A stretch of DNA of 64,000 bases from Pararge aegeria (GCF_905163445.1 NC_053180.1:13196701-13260700); one strand, 5' to 3'. Positions 12,663 through 25,165 are shown, numbered from the stretch's first letter. A program made the numbers and translations. Notes: generated by a model not told the origin, from the sequence alone.

Positions 12663-13960
12663 AAAACAACTGAATCGACTCTAATACTGTATATTAAGCT
12701 TCTCTATAATCCATATGACTTGTTTCCTTTAAATGACTCAACTACCAGTTCGGAATGCTGTCTTCGGCAAAGAAGACCACTGGCAAGAAACTCTACCGTT
12801 GCTCTTTTATTCAATTAATTAAAACAAGACTAGACCCTTGACCCTAGACGCTAGACCCTTTGAAACAAGACAAATTTTAAGACAGTTCAAACATAACTAC
12901 TATTATCACTTATAACATCAGGACTTTTAAAACAAGTTGTTTGTATAGAGCAACCTCTGCTACATAAACTGTTTGTATAAAATAATGATAGGGCTCCATA
13001 TATGATACCTAAATAACCTAAACGATGAGATTTACTTATCTGATGTAATATCAGGTACAACCATAGTACCAACAACTTTTAACAACTCCATCACCAGTAC
13101 ATACGACTTTTGTTTCGCCACAGCAATATTTCGTTAAGTATATCGTTTCCATTATAAATCATCTATTCCCAATATGTAACGTTCTATCCACAATATTTAA
13201 CTTAATCTCCTTTTCTCAATTCATTCATTTTAACCCGTGCTAACTTTTTTTTTCCCGCTAATCTATCTTGTCGAACTCGTGTCTCCCGCCATAGATCCTA
13301 TACTTTTCTTTAACAGTCTACTAAAGGCCATTATTCTATTTTCAACACACTATCAATGAGTATACAAACTATGATTTGTTGATATACTTATTTAATATAA
13401 TCATCGGGTTTATCATAGATAAAGTGCTGTAATTCCCTATTTCCTAACACGTGCAATAGATTACTTTTTAAATATAGGTACAGTTACTCCGATACTACCG
13501 TATACTCTCTATATATCTACCGATTACCTTTTAATTAGATATTAAGTGCTGCATTAAATTAGTTTCATCACGCTCCAAAAATAATATTATGCATAGATGG
13601 AGGAGGGAAGCAAATCAAACAAAAGTTGTTCGGTTACCAAGATCGCTTGAAGAGATATAGAACAACATCCAGTCTGTATCAAACTTTGAGTCGAACTTCG
13701 CTTATTGGAGTGTGCTTGAAAACACGGACCGAGTGTGGCAAACACCTAGACAAGTCTAAAGGGGTTTAAGATGAATAATGCTCGATAAAGTCCAACCTAA
13801 AATATATTGGTTCTCAAACAATCAATCAATCAATAACAGTTCACTGCTGGAGATAAAGTCATATTTTAATGGGTTTTTAATATACAAAATAAGTATAACA
13901 CGTAATATTAATGTAAGCGATGTCGATACTATCATCACCACGAAGCAAGCTTAAGCATTA
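12663..13960. other. Gene-free AT-rich stretch
   Basis: No supported gene. A minus-strand frame of 62 codons near 12887-13075 has no domain signal. Confidence 0.45.
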
Positions 13961-13964
13961 GTAG

Positions 13965-14230
13965 AGCTTTTTGTGACAGAACTTTTCTGGGGAAGTTCTT
14001 CCGGCATGCATATAATATGTTCCGGTTTAAACGGCGTGGTTGCCGGTGTAATTACAGGAATACGAGGCATAACACCTACACCTCAGCTAGATGGACCCAA
14101 AACGACACTGTAAAAAGTGATCCTGCAAAGAGGATATGCAAACCTTCGCAGGATATTTGCATATCCTGCGAAGGTTTGCTCTGTTTCTAGGCGATGGTTC
14201 AACAACCATCAGGTTGGCCATCTGCTTACT
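13965..14230 (+). repeat. Repeat family C copy containing a perfect hairpin
   Basis: It opens with TTTTTGTGACAGAACTTTTC and GGGGAAGTTCTTCCGGCATG. It continues with GTTCCGGTTTAAACGGCG and GGTGTAATTACAGG-ACGAGGCATAACA, and ends with GGCGATGGTTCAACAACCAT-CAGGTTGGCCAT. An 18-bp perfect inverted duplication (14138-14155 / 14162-14179) interrupts it. Confidence 0.6.
14138..14179. repeat. Perfect 18-bp inverted repeat, 6-nt loop
   Basis: Arm GCAAACCTTCGCAGGATA (14138-14155) and its exact reverse complement (14162-14179) flank TTTGCA. It is embedded in a family C repeat. The absence of mismatches suggests a recent inverted duplication. Confidence 0.85.
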
Positions 14231-14770
14231 CCATCAATTACAAAAAGGCTACATTGACTTTAATGGCACATATATATATGTATGAATATTAACTGCCATT
14301 CGGCAGTCACCTACACTGGAATCGGTCAGTGTACGCTCGAATAGCATTGACATATCCGAGATGCTTACTGTCATAGTCGTCTCATGAACTCGCTAATATA
14401 ACTGCGACACTACTCCATACGCCTACTGTTTCAGAAAGTAGCAATACCAGCATAAGGAAGAGTTTTCCAAGAAATGCAGTAATCTGCCTTATAATATAAC
14501 ATGCCACACTAAATCACATACACTGATGTCTAAATATCCTGCAGAAGGATAGATTTTCATCACTTATATATATCTTGATCATATTATAATCTCAAAAATA
14601 CCTACATACTATAAGCTTATAATATAACACTGCTATATAACAGCTACTGTTATATAACACTTACTACAGTTTAAACTACTTATACTTTTGTATCGTCCTA
14701 TAATGATTTCGTAATTTCGTGATTACTGCTGGGTAACCAGTCTAAACTAAATAGAAGTCGATCGTTCTCC
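14231..14770. other. Gene-free stretch
   Basis: No gene. A near-palindrome built on GCTATATAACAG / CTGTTATATAAC lies near 14630-14660. Confidence 0.4.
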
Positions 14771-15063
14771 GTTAGAGCGGTGATAGCCAGAGGCTAGAGA
14801 TTCGGCCTTGTTTCCGAGTTCGATCCCCGGCAGACACCTATAACGTTTCGGAGTTATGTCCGTTTTTAAATTAAGAAATAAAAAATATCATTAATAGATA
14901 TTACGGTGAAGGAACATCATGAGGAAACCTGTACGCCTAAAGAGTTCTCATAGATGTGTTTTTACGAAACCGCACTTAGCCTGGTGGACGACGGCCTCAA
15001 CCCTCCTCATTCTGAGAGAAGACCCGTGCTCTGAAGTGGGCCGGTAATGGTTTGATAACGATG
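14771..15063 (+). mobile_element. SINE B, near full-length copy (tRNA-headed)
   Basis: The head has an A-box-like TGATAGCCAGAGG and a B box GAGTTCGATCCC. The body has CGGTGAAGGAACATCATGAG and AAACCTGTACGCC-GAGTTCTC, and the end has GCCTGGTGGACGACGGCCTC, AGACCCGTGCTCTGAAGTGG and GTAATGGTTTGATAACGATG. It is the best complete example of this family in the window. Confidence 0.8.
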
Positions 15064-16261
15064 CGTTCTTTGTTAGTTTTTGTAGTGGAGTTCCTATGAT
15101 TCCCACTTAACTAAATTAAATAATACAGCTTTTCTTCACAATGGGTATCACCCTCACTATAAAATAGTTCACATATTCGTGAATATTAAATCCGTGCAAT
15201 TATGAAAATCAATGCAGTTAAATCACTATTATTTATTAAAAAAAAATACGGTACAAATATTACGAAAACTACATTTTTTATGCAAAGTTCATATAAGTAG
15301 GTGCTTCAGGGAAAAATCAGTATCGGGACAGGTTTAATTGGAGTGGTATTCGCAATATTGTGATCCTTCAATCGGGATCGGATTAAAAAATATGAATTTC
15401 AGGTTTAAACCGCTAAAGGGACTAACTTGTTTTTATTTTTATGACGATATTTTTGTAGGGTATTCTGTTTAAATACCAAAGTATAATTGCAACACAGCGA
15501 CCCATGTAGAAGAAAATCTTAAAGCTCTCTTAATTTCAACATCGGCAATCAAATCATAACAGAGAAAATGCGTAGAACAACCTGAGTAACTTACTTACCT
15601 AAGTGAGAGGAACGAACTCCAATGTTCCAAGGAGAACAAGGTTCTCTATAGACTTTAGAAATAATTGTTTTTTTTTCTGTGTAGGTACACTTTGGCTTTT
15701 TAGGCCGCTGAACAAGAAAGCGAAACGTCCGAACGAAAACAAAATATTAGCTATTATGGTGCAATGGCGTATCTTCACTAATGAGTCAAAAAGTTAAAAT
15801 AGAGAGACATTCAAGCCGATGGCGACTGTCTAATTACAATAGCGCCACGTTACCGCTAATGACGTCATCAATCCTCCGTTCAACAGCACAGGAAATATCG
15901 AGTACTGAGATGATTGTTTGGCATAATGAGAAATACTGTATTTTATGGCATAAGGTTTTATGAGCAAGCAATCCCCTGGCAAATGAAATTATGTCTCCAA
16001 ATTTCTACGTGCAACCCGTCTTCTTTTACTTTAAATTAATTTATTTTTTTGTTTGAGTGATGTGATAGGACATAGGATCGGATAGTATGATTTAGAAAGA
16101 AGCTACACAGCCTGTACTGTTTCTCCAATGTATTTGAGAAAACCCTTTGTGTGAGGATTTAAGACTCAAACATTAAAGGTTTATTATAAGTGTATTGTAC
16201 TACTAAAAATGTAATTCGTACCTACTCTACTACTTATCTATGCTATGTGTATTATATCGCC
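15064..16261. other. Gene-free stretch
   Basis: No supported gene. A perfect TGACGTCA palindrome sits near 15860. Short frames at 15603-15963 have no domain signal. Confidence 0.4.
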
Positions 16262-16378
16262 ATCAATCCAGCCCAGTGGGCCAGCGTGGTGGACTACGGC
16301 CTTAGGCTCTTCTCATTGTGGGAGGTCACCCGTCAACAGGGCACGGGTTGGCCAGTAATGGGTAGATATGATGATAAT
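16262..16378 (+). mobile_element. SINE B, 3' fragment
   Basis: It begins at CATCAATCCAGCCCAGTGGG and runs through CCAGCGTGGTGGACTACGGC, TTCTCATTGTGGGAGG and GTAATGGGTAGATATGATGA. The head is missing. Confidence 0.75.
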
Positions 16379-17316
16379 ATAGCTACGTTTATTAGCGCAC
16401 GCGCACCTACACGGACTATTACACACAGACACACGCTTATATACACACTCTTATTGTTTTTCATTGCCAACTCATGGTGATACCGTATAATGATTTTTTA
16501 ATTTTGTTGCACAAAACCTTTAATCTTGTGGGAAGAGACTGACTTCTAATACACGATATATCATAGTTTGGGGGTTCAGTCATTTATCGGGTAATTTAAG
16601 TATAATTCTACTTTTGATGTACTAAAAAACTCCCGAAAATACATTAAGCCAAACGCATCCTTTTATTATTACTGACAACTGACAATAATCGTTAACCCTT
16701 ACTACTTATTTCGGGTTGAAATCGCTTTATTCGTTAGTAATGATTTTGTAAGTAATGATTAGTTCAATTACGAATCCTTTATAATTAAAGTTTCAACGAC
16801 TTTACAATGATAGAAGTTATAATTATATAATCTTTTAAATAAAAAAGCGTATTTGTACCTATTTTCTGTGAATAAGTCTTTCACCACTAAAAGCTACCTT
16901 ATTCTTCTTCAAGTCCCTAAAGTTGGTCTCTGATTCGAAGAAGAATACCTTCGCTGTATTCTTCTTCAAATCTCTGTAGTTGGTCGTACATCCCTTAAAT
17001 GATCTCAGTATACGTTGCTTACCCAGCTCAATTATTGACTATTTTTTGCTGCTACTAGGTCATTTGTGATAGAGAAAGAAAAGTATAACAGTTAAATTAA
17101 AACCATAGTAGATACCTGGGACGTTCATTTACGGTTGACTATTTAATTGCGAAAGTGACTCTGTCCGTTTGTATGTTTTTTATGTGTATTGCTTAACCTT
17201 CATTAACTTCAATAAAATTTGTCACAGAAATAGCTTGTATCCTTTTCACGGACATAGAATACATTCAATCCCACTTATCATCAGGTTTGCCATCTGCATA
17301 GTTCATCAAAATACAT
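16379..17316. other. Gene-free stretch with a local duplication
   Basis: No gene. Near 16899-16985 a segment of about 30 bp (ATTCTTCTTCAAGTCCCTAA, then GTTGGTC) is repeated with changes at a 57-bp period, with a reverse-complement piece (GAAGAAGAATACC) between the copies. Confidence 0.4.
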
Positions 17317-17567
17317 AATAATAATAGAAATAAATCTACTGTGACAATAGACACATCGCCATCTAGTCCCAAAGAAAGCGTTGCTTGCGTTATGGGTGCT
17401 AAGATGACTGATGAATATTTTAATGAATAATATACATAAATACTTATAATATACATATATATAAACACCCAGACACAGGAGCATTCATGTCATCACACAA
17501 ACATTTTCCAGCTGTGGGAAGCAAACCCAGAAAGCAGGGTCGCTGCCCACTGCGCCAATCGGCCATC
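17317..17567 (-). mobile_element. SINE A copy
   Basis: Reverse complement of the SINE A body, from the ACATCGCCATCTAGTCCC end to the head TGCCCACTGCGCCAATCGGCC. The internal B box is damaged, so it is probably no longer transcribable. Confidence 0.8.
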
Positions 17568-18114
17568 AATACTATGTATATACATATAATCAAAATAAGT
17601 TTACCAGATAAGTTACACTCGGAGCTTAGTAAAGCACACTAGTAATGGTTTAAATTCAACAAACGCAAACCGCTGATGTTTGTCTGTGCAAGACAACCTC
17701 TCATAAATGTGGTTTTCAGAATATATTTCCCATATAATTTGCTGCTTCACTTTAACATTGTTTCTACTCGTAAAACATTGAAATTTATGGCTACGCAATA
17801 GAAATTGTAAATTCATATACCTAGTAGGTACCTAGAGAATTTCGCAACAGTGGAATAACTCTCGAGGAACAGGACGAGAGAGTTTCACTAATTAATGTTG
17901 CTAACTTGATAAATTGCGTACAATCTGCTTAGAGTTTTATGTTGCGGTACCAGAGCGGGCGGCTTACAAGAAGGTAAATTTACTTGTAACCTCTTATCAA
18001 CCAATTAAAATTGTTTTTATATTTATAAAAAAGATACCAACCAAAAATATCAAAAAGTTTTTATTTAAATAGTCATATGTATGATTTATTGCATATCATG
18101 TCATTAATAAAAAA
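17568..18114. other. Gene-free stretch
   Basis: Nothing recognised. Confidence 0.4.
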
Positions 18115-18285
18115 GCAATGATAGCCTATTGGGTATGGAGAAGGCTTTACTTTGAAGAAGACCGAATTCGAGCCCCGCAACTCACACCTGACGTTAACCT
18201 GAGTTATGTGCGTTTTTAATTTAAGCAATTTAAATATCACTTGCTTTAAACGGTAAATGAAAATACCGTAAGAATAAAAATTTAT
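18115..18285 (+). mobile_element. SINE B, 5' portion
   Basis: The tRNA-like head ATGATAGCCTATTGGGTATG with B box GAATTCGAGCCCC is followed by GAGTTATGTGCGTTTTTAA and AAATATCACTTGCTTTAAAC, as in other SINE B copies. The GC-rich 3' end is absent. Confidence 0.65.
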
Positions 18286-19080
18286 CTTCCCCCACAGCTT
18301 TACCAACTCTCGGAGCACTGGCGCACAAGTGGAAATAATATCCGATAAATGTGTAATAATAAACGGCGGTAAACTTCTCCTATTCCCTGTTCCCGTGCGT
18401 TAGCAGGTGGACACGTTAATTATATCCCCTGTCCGGGGATATCATCGGGGGATATCATTTTTGTGTCCTGCCTGTGCTAGCCCTACTGCTGCTCAGACCG
18501 ATTTTACCAATAAAAAATTCACGAGATTGACGTTCTCAATTTCTCCTGTTTCTAACTCTCTTTCATGTTATTTTTTTTTCATATTTATCTTTGACTCCTC
18601 TGAACATAGCTCCAAAAAGGTGAATTTTTGGTCATTTTAGAAGGTCAGAATATCTAAAGAAATCTTTTCAAAAAATAATAGAAAGCAACATGACGTCTAT
18701 AATAGACGTTTATTTTACGAAAATAAAATGATGATTCTACTCCACCTCTATTGATAATGCCTATATTATCTAGGGAGGATAAAGTGTAATTCATTTGTAT
18801 GGAGAATCCCGCCCATATGTAGATCTCATTCAGGGTTTTTTTTGGTTATTGATTGCATATAGGAAAGCGTAGAACTAATAAAGTTTGAACACACTTATAG
18901 AGAACCTTCTTTGTTATAGAACACATTCGAGTTGGAGTATCATCGACGCTAGTATATCGATCTAACATTCGAGCTTTTATTCTTAGGCCTTCCATCTTCT
19001 TTCCCTTTCGCGTAAAGCCAAGGAATCATATTAATTTATGCATAGGTAGTAAAGGGTAAATTCTTGATAAAATTACGGGA
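18286..19080. other. Gene-free stretch
   Basis: No gene. Near 18424-18465, TATCCCCTGTCCGGGGATA forms a short hairpin next to a further GGGGGATATCAT, probably part of an unnamed repeat that continues to CTGCCTGTGCTAGCCCTACT. Confidence 0.4.
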
Positions 19081-19084
19081 AATT

Positions 19085-19195
19085 CAGCCGTCGGTCTTTG
19101 TTTGCCAATAAATTACCTACAAAGTTCCACGCTGGGAACTTCTTGAATATCATTAATTCTAACGAAGCTCTGATCTCAGTAATAACGTAATCAGA
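19085..19195 (-). repeat. Repeat family E copy
   Basis: The segment running from CAGCCGTCGGTCTTTGTTTG through CAATAAATTACCTACAAAGT to CTTCTTGAATATCATTAATT is the reverse complement of segments at 24695-24785 and 26315-26410. I do not know a name for it. Confidence 0.55.
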
Positions 19196-19828
19196 GGAAG
19201 TTCTCGCTTGAAGATTCCTAAAATAATTACGTGAAAGATTCATGGAATTTAAAATTTAAAAATTCTTTGTTACCTAAAAAAATGTGTTGATTGGGATTCA
19301 ACCGTTTTGCCTTAACTTATTACCATAAAAGAAAGTACAATTTATAAACCTGCCACGTAAAAGCCTAGCCTACAATTACGTACACAGGTTTGCTACCTCT
19401 TTTCTCACCAGACGATAACTAGTGAACTTCATTAAAACAGAATTTAGAATGTTAATTTTCGATCGAATTTGGCTTAACCAAACAAATTGAATATGATTTT
19501 CGCCGGCCACATTTTTGCATAGGTATGATAAAGAATATAGATATAGAATATACGTATAGGCGATATATATTTGATTGGCACAACTGTTTTTGCAACTACA
19601 TTGTAATCAAAAGCACAATCTTAGTACTAAAGTTTTTAATCTAGCTGTATCGCATCTTTTCGACAAGCAGATGGAACTCGGTATTTATATACCCACCTGG
19701 AAAATACCGACAAACTTGTAATATATATTCACGTGGAACTAGGTCAATCAAGTATGAATAATTCTTACAATTAAATAAATTTAACATGAATTTTAATCAC
19801 TGTAGTAAAAAAATCTCAATTAATTCAT

Positions 19829-20030
19829 ACTAGCTGACCCGTGCAAATTCGTCTGCACCAAATCGGTAATTACCGGAAAACACAAATAAAATGACATTTT
19901 CTAAAAATGAATCCAAGCTAGATCGATTTATCACCCCCGAAACCCCCTGTATACAAAATTTCATGATAATCGTTGGAGCCGATTCAGAGATTCCAATTAC
20001 ATATATACAAGAATTGCTCGTTTAAACATA
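19829..20030 (+). repeat. Repeat family H copy
   Basis: It starts ACTAGCTGACCCGTGCAAAT-TCGTC, continues to CCCCCGAAACCCCCTG and AAATTTCATGATAATCGTTG, and ends in ATTACATATATACAAGAATT. Its start matches the CTAGCTGTTGCCCGCGACTT landmark at 50611. It is a very common lepidopteran repeat, class unresolved. Confidence 0.5.
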
Positions 20031-20107
20031 TAAGATAAGATATCTGACAGTACCTAGTGATTCTTACTTCTTCACATGCTGAAATGTCTGTAGGTATTTT
20101 AAGCACC

Positions 20108-20482
20108 TGGTGAGAAGCGGTAATAGCCCCGTGGTTAGGACTTCACTTTCGGAGGGCAGAGTTGGAATCCCAGCATGCACCTCTAACTTTTCTAAGTTAT
20201 TGTGCATTTTGATGAAAGAAAACATCGTGAGAAAACCTAAACGTCTGAGAGTTCTCCATAATGTTCTCAAAGGCGTGTGGAGTCCACCAATCCACTTTTC
20301 TGAGTTATGTGCGTTTTAAGCAATTCAAATATCACTTGCTTCAACGGTGAAGGAAAACCTACATACCTGACAGTTCTCCATAATGTTGTCAAAGGTGTGT
20401 AACGTCCACCAATCCGCAATGGGCCAGCGTGGTGGACTACGGTGGACTGTAGTGTTCCGGTAATGGGTTGATATGATGATAT
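20108..20482 (+). mobile_element. Two SINE B copies in head-to-tail array
   Basis: The first copy (20108-20296) has the tRNA-like head TAGCCCCGTGGTTAGGACTT, the B-box-like AGTTGGAATCCCAGC and the body to GGAGTCCACCAATCCAC. At that point a second, headless copy begins again at TTTCTGAGTTATGTGCGTTT and continues to the GATATGATGATATGATG tail. The junction suggests unequal exchange between copies or insertion of one in the other. Confidence 0.7.
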
Positions 20483-21250
20483 GATGATTTTCGGAATAGT
20501 TAAGCAGTGTTTTGTCACACTTCAACCGAGAGCTCCTTCCAAATGTCAGAGCATGATAAAACACCGAATAACAATTGCTATGTTAGTTAACGTTTACATA
20601 AAAGGTATAACATCAGATGTAAATAAACTTTACTATTCCTTATTTCAAAGGTCAAGTTCGTAGATGCACCCCGCGTTACAAGCAAAAGATAATTTTAATA
20701 ATATTATTTACTGCTAGGAGAAACATCCTGAAATATACTATGCATAAGGCATATGCGACTTTAAAATCAAGAAAAATAAGATCTACTTTCCGCTGAGGTT
20801 ATAGTGTCTGATATTCAACGTACCTTGCAATATGTTAGGTCCTGTAATAAGGCTACTGGTTGTTAAGTTAATAAACGACGGAATAACTAACCGTTACTTA
20901 ACTCAGAAATTGTAAAGTTTTGGAGGTATAATGTCTTAAAATATGTGGTACCAATAATATTTTGCTATTTGACTTGTATTGTTTTATTCAATATCTCAAA
21001 AAGTGTATAGTATCTACAGAGAAATTCACCTTGGAAAACTCAAATAAAAAACTAAAAAAAACTTACCTAAGAAAAAAAAATAACAACGGCAGTCTTGCAC
21101 AAAGACTCTTTTGTCTTTTAGATGTTTTTAGCATTTATTGTAATTGATTAAATATGGCGATGACATTAAACAATAAAAATCAAAGGTCCTCGTTTAATTT
21201 GAGATGTAGGAATTTCTGATGGAAAGATTGTTTCAAAGTGCCCATTGTTT
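20483..21250. other. Gene-free AT-rich stretch
   Basis: Nothing recognised beyond A-rich runs near 21050-21080. Confidence 0.4.
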
Positions 21251-21324
21251 GTAATAAAAAGTCCACTGCTGGACCAAAGACAGCTCCCAACGTGAGGGTT
21301 TGCCCACAGAATTAAAAACATATA

Positions 21325-21610
21325 CCTAGAAACCGTGTACACGACTTATATTGAAACATCAAAAACCACTAAGCTTTTGTTAGCGTTTTTACTTTTTCTT
21401 AGCGTCATTCCGCAGCGAACACAATGCACTGCATGCAAAAATGTCTGAATGAGGGTTCTGTATGTTCCTAATTCTGTTAGTTTGCCCATAATTGTTGCCC
21501 ACCCTGGGCAGACGGCTTGGTGATCGAATAGATGGCAGTATTAGCACAGGGGAAACTGATGCCCGTTCTCCATTAGTCGCCTCGAACGACATCCGCGGGA
21601 AGATTGTGGT
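21325..21610. repeat. LINE-like and unnamed repeat fragments
   Basis: 21325-21356 (AAACCGTGTACACGACTTAT) recurs inverted at 50164-50195. The part from TTGCCCACCCTGGGCAGACG through CAGTATTAGCACAGGGGAAA and CCCGTTCTCCATTAGTCGCC to CACCACACGGCAAG resembles a recurrent 3' region of lepidopteran LINEs. No intact frame remains. Confidence 0.45.
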
Positions 21611-23493
21611 CTGCCGTCACCACACGGCAAGTATTATGTTTATAGTTCACGGAAAATATAGATAAAACTAACAAACAGAAAAGACATGGTAACTCACCGT
21701 TCAACACAAAGGTATTCGCAATCGCAGATCTATAAAAAACAGATCTGCTTTTGCCTATTTACATTATCTTCTCAACTTTTGGATTCATGCTTGGAACTAT
21801 TGTAATTTATACTTTCAATTAAATATAACTACTTCCTACTAGTTCCTTAAAAAAAGGTTATAATAATATAAGAATCATTTATTCGGGTAAAAATAATGAA
21901 AAACAATGTTTAATGCCCTACCCTCTGTGGAAAGAAAATCTGTGTTACCGAAGGGAAGGTCGTTCCTGATATGACATAGGCTGCTAGTTTATTTGAATCC
22001 TTTAGAAATAACTTGTGTAGGTAGGTATGTATGGGGTTGTGTATGTGTGCGTGCTTACTGATTTCGCAAGATCATATTAACTGGCATTGATTAGGTTCTT
22101 GCTTACCTTTATAAATCTATATACTTCCAGCAATTCTATATCTCTCACGGTAGACAGCTTATTAATCGACGATGCGACGTCTTGGTTTACCGATACATTG
22201 GGAAACTGCTATATTTTGAAGATCGTTAATTAACTGCAAGATGTTTAAAATTAATCATCGGCAGTAACTAAACTAATACTATATATGTTATAAGTCAAAG
22301 AAGTCTTGGTTCACCAAATCATATATAAGTAAGCTATCCATAGCTATATAGTATAGAATAGTATACATAGATAGTAGGTAAAGTGGTTCTGCCCGGTCTA
22401 GTGTACGAAACAGTTCTAGTATCTCCTGCCATGAACAATTCCTGAAGAGCCATTTTTTTCTCAATATATATTTTAAGGTTTGTACAACGGGTAACAAAGA
22501 GTTAATAAGTTATATATGAGACGATAATCAGTTTCAATAATTATAGGTTAAAAACCAGTATAGTTGCATATTAAATCATTGTTACTAACTCGCTCTTTTG
22601 GGTAACGTAATGGGTTACAAAAAAAAGATATTCGAGGAAGCGAAAGTCTAAGAGTGGTAAAAACTATGTAATTCTTTTGGAAGAGATCACTTGATCGTAG
22701 ACTTACTCGCAAAAGTTAATAAAGTTTATATCATAAATGAACTTAACATTGTTTAGCAACAAAGTCGATAAAAAGTATTATCTTGAAAGTAGTTATGGTA
22801 GACGACACAAACATCGAATTCCTACGGGAGAAAATAAATGCATTAGGTGTTATGTAAATGATAATATATCACTTCAACATCAATATGTGGTTAAGCTAAA
22901 TTAACTTTTATTTCTTTGAGCGAAAGACTTCAAATACTATATCAACAATTTAAGACGACAGTAGCTTAACCATTTTAGTCATAAAATCAGTTGGTGTGGA
23001 AATAGGGTGATAACGTTGGAGGATAAAATAATAAGAATACTTCATCGTACAATAAATCATCCTAAAACTTAAAGGGACCTTATGCTTTATTTGGAGTGTT
23101 CTCACATTTCCTTATTTAAAATGGCCTCAAAGCATTTTATAAATTTTATTTTGGTAAGATTATCTCTGATTGCTGACTTTGGCCGCTAAGCTACGTTTGC
23201 GTTTTCGTTCAGTCGGCGGCCTGGATATTTATTACTTACACCTGATAATATTAGTTACGCAAAAGTCGAGTGAAATGCCTATCCGCATTTGAGACGCGTC
23301 AACATCTTTAACAGACAGTCCTCCGTGCAGAGCATTCATGGAGACGGATGAAAGACCGATGCACGTAATGCTCCAATGCAATGAAGAAACAGAACAACGC
23401 GCAGCGCACCTTGGCTCTCCAGAATCACTCCATGAAGCACTCGGAGTACTAGGCGGCCTGCAAAGCTTCTCGAGTTAGCTCGTCTCAACAACC
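21611..23493. other. Gene-free stretch
   Basis: No supported gene or RNA. Composition is AT-rich, with a somewhat GC-richer end from about 23170. The minus-strand frame at 23336-23563 has no recognisable domain. Confidence 0.45.
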
Positions 23494-23905
23494 TGTCAGC
23501 CGATTGGCGCCGTGGGCAGCGACCAGTGGCGAGCATACAGGGTATGCACAGGGTATAAAACACTTAAGGATAGGCATTGTAAGAGTTATAAAAAGCCTAC
23601 CCTTAAGTTTTTATTACTCATACTGGAGATTTTCTTCATTTTATACCATCTGCAAGATAGCAGGGTCGCTGCCAGTGGCGTGCATAGAAAGTCTATGAAC
23701 GGCAGGCGAACCGACCCTACTTTTTTCCCAAAACTGGAAATGTTTGTGTGATGTACATGATTTTTTTTCAGTGTCTGGGCGCACGTTATTAATAAAAAAT
23801 ATTCATCAGTCATCTATGTACCCATAACACAAGCAACGCTTACTTTGTGGCTAGGTGGCGATGTATGAATTGTCGTAGTATATTAATAATTTATTTATAT
23901 ATTTA
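23494..23905 (+). mobile_element. SINE A copy interrupted by a hAT-like MITE
   Basis: The SINE head (CAGCCGATTGGCGCCGTGGG, CAGCGAC) breaks at 23523. A MITE-like insert follows, and the SINE body resumes near AAAACTGGAAATGTTTGTGT and ends with GGCGATGTATGAATTGTCG and a TTTATTTA tail. A reverse-complement piece of the SINE head (AGCAGGGTCGCTGCC) sits at about 23659-23673, so the locus is rearranged as well as nested. Confidence 0.7.
23524..23658 (+). mobile_element. hAT-like MITE inserted in SINE A, right end lost
   Basis: The left terminus CAGTGGCGAGCATACAGGGT matches 38905-38950. The interior, with ACTTAAGGATAGGCATTGTA-AGAGTTATAAAA-GCCTACC and ACTGGAGATTTTCTTCATTT, also matches that copy. 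The right terminal inverted repeat is missing or rearranged. Confidence 0.65.
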
Positions 23906-23999
23906 ATCATCCCACATCTGTTCGCAGTAGTCCACTCTATTAATTTCAGTCATTTGTAAATGAAAATTTGGCCCATACATTTTCAGTTAATAGCAAATA

Positions 24000-24095
24000 G
24001 TGACGCGTGACATTCTCGTCACGTAGCCTTTCGAGTCGTGACCCGACGCAGATTCATCCCACATTTTGCTACGTCACGTGATATATTGAATATCG
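24000..24095 (+). repeat. Repeat family I copy
   Basis: The run from GCGTGACATTCTCGTCACG through GAGTCGTGACCCGACGCAGA to CTACGTCACGTGATATATTG is a diverged reverse-complement match of 31915-32025. Both are CpG-rich relative to their surroundings. Confidence 0.5.
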
Positions 24096-24304
24096 AAAAT
24101 GCTCTTCAACACTTTGCATTCTAGTTGCGAATGCATTGCACGAGAACTACATGTTTGGGACCTGACCTGACTTTTCCGAATAGTTGCTTGAGCAGAAAAA
24201 GCGTTAATAGTATTTTTGGACTCGCTTTGGGAGTACATATATTAAAATTGGAACGATACAGAGAAGAAAAGCGAAACATCGTGAATGCGTTCCACATTTT
24301 TTTA

Positions 24305-24420
24305 CCACCTCCCTAGCACAGTCGTGAACGTATCATACCTGGAGTTCCCGGGTTCAATCTCCAGCAGAGACTGTTGGAATACTAGTACTCCACCACAGTC
24401 TCTGCCCTACTGACTAAAAG
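24305..24420 (+). mobile_element. Possible degraded tRNA-derived SINE
   Basis: TAGCACAGTCGTGAACG followed by CCCGGGTTCAATCTCCAGC has A- and B-box character, but the T arm does not pair properly, so it is not a tRNA gene. A GCAGAGACTG / CAGTCTCTGC inverted repeat follows. Confidence 0.35.
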
Positions 24421-24639
24421 ATAGTCGCAGTAACAAGAAAACTGTGTTGGAGACTATTTATTTAGGGACTACTGTTTCCCGCGGTTTAACCCTTTCGGTG
24501 TTTCGGGTGGGATTGTGACAAAATTAGGTATGTCTTCTTGTCTTAGCCCACAGATAACGTGGAAACTAACTGCAGTTGCCTAATTGGTATATTAATGTAT
24601 CTGTAATTTATTTTGAATTTATACTTAGGTACCTACTTT

Positions 24640-24790
24640 ATGTGAATAATCAGAATGCACTGAAATCACTGTTATTATTCGTAAGATTGGAGCTTCGTTA
24701 TAATTAATGATATTCAAGAAGTTACTTGCTCGGAACTTTGTAATTTATTGGCAAACAAGAACGCCGCCGGCTGAATAGCGATCCTTGAGA
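24640..24790 (+). repeat. Repeat family E copy
   Basis: It runs from ATCAGAATGCACTGAAATCA through GGAGCTTCGTTATAATTAAT and GATATTCAAGAAGTTACTTG to TTGTAATTTATTGGCAAACA and GGCTGAATAGCG. It is the same segment as 26300-26415 and the reverse complement of 19085-19195. Confidence 0.55.
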
Positions 24791-25004
24791 GTTGCTATTC
24801 ATATATACTCATAAAGTTAAGAAAAGGCTGATTATTAAGTTGGTTATGAAATTACCAATAACTTCTGCCCAAAAGTACTCTATTTAAATCAATTGTGTAT
24901 GGTATATAGGTCCTTTGTAGAGATTTTCACTTGCTAGGCTTGCGGCTTGGTATTTTTGCCACTGCTAGCCTTCTGACTTTATACCAAATGTCCGCCTTGT
25001 GGGG

Positions 25005-25165
25005 AGGCTACCAACACTGCTTCCCAGTGAGAGGTTGCCACTCCAGCACAAAAATTATTTGCCCCGCCCACTACCATTTCAGCTTCACAAGTCCCTGAGC
25101 TATGTAATCTCGGTATCCCTCCCTGGCAAGTCTATGGATACTCATTTCGGATATGATAGTACGTC
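25005..25165 (-). mobile_element. RTE-clade LINE fragment
   Basis: The minus strand gives MSIHRLAREGYRDYIAQGLV-KLKW, matching the RTE stretch upstream of the conserved W-GH-R-TD motif. The nucleotide segment CCCACTACCATTTCAGCTTC matches the equivalent part of 57600-57965. It is degraded. Confidence 0.5.
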
